Part shown: positions 5,146 through 9,132 of the stretch, piece by piece
Position numbering within the stretch: the first letter of the stretch is position 1
Layout of the letters: each line of letters starts with the position of its first letter
Source: Candidatus Thorarchaeota archaeon
GTDB taxonomy: Archaea > Asgardarchaeota > Thorarchaeia > Thorarchaeales > Thorarchaeaceae
DNA length: 9,132 nt
Direction of reading: 5' to 3'
Assembly: GCA_029856425.1 (NCBI GenBank)
Contig: JAHQWZ010000060.1
Coordinates: forward strand, 1-9,132
Program-made: the position numbers and the translations under genes
Notes under the pieces: generated by a model
What the model was told of the DNA's origin: nothing
What the model saw: the letters and a program-made list of their open reading frames with translations, nothing else
Databases searched by the model: none

Positions 5146-6747
5146 ATGATTCACATATCTGAGGTGGCAAAAGGAGCAGGTATTCCGGAAGAGTACCTCG
5201 AGTTATATGGCAACTATATGGCAAAGATCGATTTGAAGGTCAGGAGGACACTCGGCGAGCGGAGAGGCAAACTAATCCTTGTCACTGCGACTAATCCAAC
5301 TCCCGCTGGAGAAGGAAAGACAACAAATTCAATTGGCCTTTCAATGGCCCTCAACGCTTTGGGTCATAAGGCAGTGGTCACGTTGAGACAGCCCTCACTT
5401 GGACCAGTTTTTGGAGTGAAAGGAGGCGCTGCGGGAGGTGGGAAGTCCAGAGTCCTTCCTTTTGAACAGATCAATCTAATGTTCACGGGGGACTTCCCGG
5501 CTGTTTCTGCAGCAGGCAACCTTCTCTCTGCGATGATAGACAATTACATCCATCATGATCATCAACCTGAGATTGATGTAAGACGAACATATTGGCCTCG
5601 AAATCTCGATATGAATGACCGCGCGCTCAGAAAAGTTATTGTAGGACTCGGCGGAAGATTTGATGGATTCCCGCGGGAGGACAGCTTTGTAATCACTTCA
5701 GCTTCAGAAGTGATGGCCATTCTTGGTCTCTCAAAAGACTATAAGGATTTGAAGCACCGCCTTGGGAACATTCTCATCGCAAGATCTGAGCAGCTTAAGG
5801 AAATGTTTGCTAGGGATTTGAAGGCGGAGGGTGCAATGGGTGTTATTCTTCGTGATGCTCTTAAGCCCAATCTAGTACAGACAATCGAGGGTACTCCTGC
5901 AATCATTCATACTGGACCATTTGCAAACATTGCTCATGGGACCAGCTCAATCATCGCTACAGACATAGCTCTCCGCCTTTTCGACTATGTGGTAATAGAA
6001 GCAGGATTTGGAGCTGATCTAGGTGCCGAGAAGTTCTTCAACATAGTCACTCGAGCTGGCGATTTCAATGTCGATGCATGCGTGGTCATCACGACCATTC
6101 GGGCACTGAAGTTTCATGGTCAAGATGATCTCGAGAAGGGTTTTCCAAATCTTGAGAAGCATATGGAGAATATCAACAGCTTTGGAGTTCCTGCTGTTGT
6201 GGTTCTCAATCGATTTCCTGATGATACTGAGGAAGAGATTGCCCTCCTCCGGAAATTCTGTCAAAAAAGAGGGTGGATGATGGAGGTCTCTGAGGTCTTT
6301 GCTAAGGGCAGTGAGGGCGGGAAGGCTGCTGCTGAGGCGGTTGTAAAGACAATCAAGGACAATCCTAGCAGCAATATCATCTATACCTATGACCTTGAAG
6401 ATCCAGTCAAGACCAAGATATTGAAGGTCGCACAGAAGATCTATGGAGCTGACGATGTAGATTACACAACGGGTGCTCGTGGACGCATTCGATCACTTGA
6501 GAAACGTGAGTACGGGAACCTGCCCATCTGCATTGCTAAGACTCAGTTTAGCCTGTCAGACTCCAAGAGTCTGAGGGGTAGACCATCTGGGTTCACTGTA
6601 GAAGTCGTTGGTGCAGATGTAAGCAATGGTGCCGGGTTCATTGTCATCTACATGGGCGATATCAGCTTGATGCCAGGCCTGCCTGAAGAACCTGCAGCAC
6701 TTGGGATGGATGTAGATGAAGATGGAAACATCAGTGGAGTGTTCTAG
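5146..6747 (+). CDS. fhs: Formate-tetrahydrofolate ligase (10-formyl-THF synthetase)
   Basis: Joins formate to tetrahydrofolate using ATP, giving 10-formyl-THF; the reaction is reversible and can yield ATP. The 533-residue protein aligns along its whole length with the Moorella enzyme (559 residues), as recalled. The ATP loop NPTPAGEGKTT (50-60, K58) and the signature GVKGGAAGGG (90-99) are intact, as are KPNLVQT (240-246), HTGPFANIAHG (255-265), EAGFGADLGAEKF (285-297), IRALK (318-322) and the C-terminal MPGLPEEPAA (509-518). Several near-invariant positions differ (Moorella number, then here): Y116 is K100, H128 is M112, H134 is P118, H140 is G124 and W412 is F385. About 11 residues are missing after H324. 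Q82 replaces E98, but eukaryotic C1-THF synthases also have Gln there. Start ATG 5146 fits the family N-terminus; GTG 5098 would add 16 unlike residues. folD follows after 14 nt, so an operon is very likely. Family assignment is secure, but the exact pterin substrate is less so. Confidence 0.93.
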   Translation: MIHISEVAKGAGIPEEYLELYGNYMAKIDLKVRRTLGERRGKLILVTATNPTPAGEGKTTNSIGLSMALNALGHKAVVTLRQPSLGPVFGVKGGAAGGGKSRVLPFEQINLMFTGDFPAVSAAGNLLSAMIDNYIHHDHQPEIDVRRTYWPRNLDMNDRALRKVIVGLGGRFDGFPREDSFVITSASEVMAILGLSKDYKDLKHRLGNILIARSEQLKEMFARDLKAEGAMGVILRDALKPNLVQTIEGTPAIIHTGPFANIAHGTSSIIATDIALRLFDYVVIEAGFGADLGAEKFFNIVTRAGDFNVDACVVITTIRALKFHGQDDLEKGFPNLEKHMENINSFGVPAVVVLNRFPDDTEEEIALLRKFCQKRGWMMEVSEVFAKGSEGGKAAAEAVVKTIKDNPSSNIIYTYDLEDPVKTKILKVAQKIYGADDVDYTTGARGRIRSLEKREYGNLPICIAKTQFSLSDSKSLRGRPSGFTVEVVGADVSNGAGFIVIYMGDISLMPGLPEEPAALGMDVDEDGNISGVF

Positions 6748-6761
6748 AGAGGTGTCGTATC

Positions 6762-7652
6762 ATGTCAGATGAGGAAGAACTGAAGCCGATCTGTGAAGAC
6801 CATGTGATAAAAGGCAAAAGACTTTCGAATAGGATTCGAAGAAATGTGCAGGTTGAGGTAGAGAAACTGACCGAGAAATATGGAATTGCGCCAAAGCTAG
6901 TGACAGTTATTGTTGGAGAAGACCCTGGTTCACAGATGTATGTGCGTATGAAACATAAGGCGTCAAACAAGGCAGGAATCCTGTCTGACCACTACGACTT
7001 ACCTGAGAAAACCTCTCAGGATGAGCTAATGGCTCTCATCAAGAAACTCAATGAAACCATCGAGGTTCACGGAATCCTGGTTCAGCTCCCTTTGCCAAAG
7101 CAAATCGATGAGAAAGCGATTATTAGCGCGATTGATCCATTGAAAGATGTGGATGGGTTCTCACCTCAAAACATCTATCGCCTATTCTATGGTGGTGAGA
7201 AGTTGAGTTCTGCAACTCCGCATGGGATAGTCACGATGTTGGACTATATCGGAATGGGGGACCTCTCAGGGAAGCATGTGGTAATAATAAACAGGTCTAC
7301 AATTGTGGGTAAGCCGCTCATCTTCCTCCTACTCAACCGAAATGCCACAGTGACCATATGTCATTCACGCACCGCAGATCTACCGAGCTTCACGAGACAA
7401 GCTGACGTCCTTGTGACCGCAATAGGAAGAAGGAAGTCTGAGGATGACTCATTCTTCATTACTCAAGATATGGTCAAAGAAGGTGTTGTCGTGATAGATG
7501 TTTCAACACCACACGGTGATGTCGACTTCGAAAATGTCAAGGAGAAAGCGCTCTGCATCACACCAGTGCCTGGGGGGGTCGGCCCCATGACCATTACTAT
7601 GCTGCTACAGAATGTTCTTGATGCTTACTCAGCGCAAGTTTCGAAGAGTTAG
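6762..7652 (+). CDS. folD: Bifunctional methylene-THF dehydrogenase / methenyl-THF cyclohydrolase
   Basis: Oxidises 5,10-methylene-THF to methenyl-THF with NAD(P)+ and hydrolyses it to 10-formyl-THF in the cytosol, bridging Fhs and FtcD. In the 296-residue protein the catalytic set is kept: Y60 and K64 in YVRMK, Q108 in GILVQLPLP (104-112), and D131 in DPLKDVDGF (125-133). The C-terminal signature CITPVPGGVGPMT (265-277) is intact. The nucleotide-binding turn is altered: INRSTIVGKP (176-185) has Asn where GRSxIVG proteins have Gly, and VIDVSTP (244-250) replaces the common VIDVGIN. The N-terminus is about 10 residues longer than E. coli FolD, and the usual IDGK is VIKGK. ATG 6762 is preceded by AGAGGTG with 7-nt spacing, a strong archaeal-type SD. 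It starts 14 nt after fhs. Its TAG is followed by a same-frame open stretch into ftcD. Cofactor preference (NAD or NADP) cannot be read safely. Confidence 0.93.
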   Translation: MSDEEELKPICEDHVIKGKRLSNRIRRNVQVEVEKLTEKYGIAPKLVTVIVGEDPGSQMYVRMKHKASNKAGILSDHYDLPEKTSQDELMALIKKLNETIEVHGILVQLPLPKQIDEKAIISAIDPLKDVDGFSPQNIYRLFYGGEKLSSATPHGIVTMLDYIGMGDLSGKHVVIINRSTIVGKPLIFLLLNRNATVTICHSRTADLPSFTRQADVLVTAIGRRKSEDDSFFITQDMVKEGVVVIDVSTPHGDVDFENVKEKALCITPVPGGVGPMTITMLLQNVLDAYSAQVSKS

Positions 7653-7700
7653 GACATAATCCCAAACGCTTTTGTGCATCGCCGTTCCGAGCGGGCACCG
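7653..7700 (+). other. Short folD-ftcD spacer, in frame with both genes
   Basis: These 48 nt hold no stop codon in the shared folD/ftcD frame. I see no strong hairpin or promoter. The GGTGA at 7700-7704 is the only SD-like element and would serve the TTG at 7710 (5-nt spacing) rather than the GTG at 7701 that it overlaps. Confidence 0.5.
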
Positions 7701-9132
7701 GTGAATCTCTTGAAGATTATTGAGTGTGTGCCTAACTTCTCAGAGGGAAGACGAAAAGATGTCATAGATGCTCTTTCGGACACGATTCGTAGTGTCGAAG
7801 GGGTCAGGCTCCTTGACGTTGAGTTCGATCAGGATCACAATCGGTCCGTCTTTACTTTCATCGGCGAGCCCCAAAATGTGAAGGAGGCAGCTCTAAAGGC
7901 ATCAGAGCTGGCAGTTGAGAAGATTGATTTGACAAAACATGAGGGCGCACATCCGAGAATGGGCGCAGTTGATGTGGTCCCCTTCATACCACTTCATGGC
8001 ACCACAGTCGGAGAATGCATCGAGCTCTCAAAAGAATTCGCTGAGGAATTTTCGAGCAGGTGCAATGTTCCAGTTTATCTTTACAATAAATCAGCTACCC
8101 GTCGAGAGAGAGCCGACTTACCAAACATCAGAGAAGGTGAGTTTGAGGGATTAAGAGAGATTATTGGAAAGGATCCCAGTAAGAACCCTGACTATGGGCC
8201 AAACAAGATTCACCCTACTGCTGGGGCTACAGCTACCGGTGCACGTAACTTTTTGATTGCGATTAACTTCAATCTCAACACAACTAACATAGAGGTGGCA
8301 AAATCCTGCGCCAATGTTGTCAGGGGACTTACTGGAGGATTTGCAAACGTCCAGGGTATTGGACTAGAGCTGCCAGCAAAGAACTGTGTGCAAGTGTCTC
8401 TCAATCTCACCCATCCAAGGCGCACGAAGATACACCAAGTTTTTGAAATGGTTAAACTGGAGGCTCAACGATTCGGGGCCACCGTAATTGAAACAGAGAT
8501 TGTAGGCATGGTGCCCTTGTTTGCGCTCCTTGACGCTCTCAGGTACTATCTTCGCCCCGAGAGACTAGATGACTCGATGATCCTTGACTTATATTATCTC
8601 GGCGGGGCTGAGGACCCAAAGAAGAAGACATTCAGTGAGATGTCTCTCATCGAGTTTGGCGACCAGGTAAAGAAAGCTCGGGCCACTCCAGGAGGAGGCA
8701 GTGTGGCTGCAGCTGTGGGTTCGTATGGAGCTGCACTTGTTGGCATGGTGACAGGTCTCTCCCTTTCAGGCAGAAAGTTTGTCGCAATCAAGGAGGAGAT
8801 GCTGAACCATCGTCATGCCGTGGATAACGACCGAGGTATTCTCATGGATTTGATAGAGAAAGACTCAGCCGCTTTTGATGACGTTATGGCTACTTTCAGG
8901 ATGTCAGATGAAACCGATCAGCTAAAGAAGCAGAAAGAGGAAGCTACAGAGGCAGCTACAATCCACGCCGCTGAAGTGCCACTGACGACAATGCGTCATT
9001 CATACAATGCACTCACACATGCAAAGGTTGCTGCTGAGAAGGGGAACATCAATTCAATCACTGATGCAGGAGTTGCAGCACATGCTCTGATGGCTTCAAT
9101 TGAGGGAGCTGCCCTCAATGTTCGTATCAACC
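7701..9132 (+). CDS. ftcD: Fused glutamate formimidoyltransferase-formimidoyl-THF cyclodeaminase (3' truncated by window)
   Basis: Moves the formimino group of N-formimino-glutamate, from histidine breakdown, to THF, then releases ammonia to give 5,10-methenyl-THF. The visible 477 residues carry both enzymes. The formiminotransferase part opens with IIECVPNFSEGR (6-17), has the catalytic histidine H84 in HPRMGAVDVVPFIP (84-97; human H82), and its second lobe starts near GPNKIHPTAGATATGARNF (166-184). A linker (about 285-312) leads to the helical cyclodeaminase domain, with ATPGGGSVAAAVGSYGAALVGMV (328-350) and DAGVAAHALMASIEGAALNVRIN at the window edge. The human protein has 541 residues, so roughly 30-60 are missing beyond the edge. 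No frameshift was found in the read-through. The GTG at 7701 gives MNLLKIIECVPNFSEG; a TTG at 7710 with GGTGA 5 nt upstream would give MKIIECVPNFSEG and is equally credible. It lies 48 nt after folD, which consumes or supplies its product. Confidence 0.92.
   Translation, partial: MNLLKIIECVPNFSEGRRKDVIDALSDTIRSVEGVRLLDVEFDQDHNRSVFTFIGEPQNVKEAALKASELAVEKIDLTKHEGAHPRMGAVDVVPFIPLHGTTVGECIELSKEFAEEFSSRCNVPVYLYNKSATRRERADLPNIREGEFEGLREIIGKDPSKNPDYGPNKIHPTAGATATGARNFLIAINFNLNTTNIEVAKSCANVVRGLTGGFANVQGIGLELPAKNCVQVSLNLTHPRRTKIHQVFEMVKLEAQRFGATVIETEIVGMVPLFALLDALRYYLRPERLDDSMILDLYYLGGAEDPKKKTFSEMSLIEFGDQVKKARATPGGGSVAAAVGSYGAALVGMVTGLSLSGRKFVAIKEEMLNHRHAVDNDRGILMDLIEKDSAAFDDVMATFRMSDETDQLKKQKEEATEAATIHAAEVPLTTMRHSYNALTHAKVAAEKGNINSITDAGVAAHALMASIEGAALNVRIN

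Noticed and set aside
7650..7652. TAG at the end of folD as a pyrrolysine codon
   Set aside because: TAG ends most genes here, FolD is complete at that point, and FtcD has its own family-typical N-terminus.
8210..8791. Minus-strand open frames inside ftcD (8210-8425, 8594-8791)
   Set aside because: They lie opposite a well-supported gene with clear domains and show no recognisable protein features.

Overview
The window holds seven complete or nearly complete genes plus the 3' end of one more, in two divergent blocks. It most resembles an archaeal chromosome. The evidence is a mid-40s GC impression, GGTG-type Shine-Dalgarno (SD) sequences ahead of fhs and folD, a possible TATA box placed for a leaderless transcript ahead of the hydrolase gene, and a RuBisCO-like protein beside a folate-based C1 pathway. 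An Asgard lineage such as Thorarchaeia is my best guess, by inference from gene content only. No rRNA, tRNA, CRISPR array or mobile element was seen.

Left block, mostly minus strand. The window opens with the C-terminal end of an unrecognised plus-strand protein (1-234), which converges to within 6 nt on a minus-strand run of four genes. In transcription order these are a secreted, membrane-anchored beta-lactamase-like serine hydrolase (4939-3746), a RuBisCO-like protein (RLP, form IV type; 3680-2376), a single-domain Old Yellow Enzyme family flavin oxidoreductase (2333-1284), and an alpha/alpha-toroid protein with terpene-cyclase-like repeats (1236-241). The gaps are 65, 42 and 47 nt, so co-transcription is plausible. 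The RLP keeps the metal-site lysine and acidic residues but has lost several residues needed for CO2 fixation, so it probably acts on another enolisable sugar phosphate or ketone. The cluster has no pathway I recognise and is the most likely place for something undescribed.

Right block, plus strand. After a 206-nt divergent intergenic region come formate-tetrahydrofolate ligase (fhs), methylene-THF dehydrogenase/cyclohydrolase (folD) and a fused glutamate formimidoyltransferase-cyclodeaminase (ftcD, cut by the window edge). Together they interconvert formate, 10-formyl-THF, methenyl-THF and methylene-THF, and feed in the formimino group from histidine breakdown. Run from histidine toward formate, the set could make ATP through Fhs. 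The Fhs protein is unusual: its ATP loop is intact, but several near-invariant residues of the second half of the active site are replaced.

Five of the seven visible stop codons are TAG and none is TGA.
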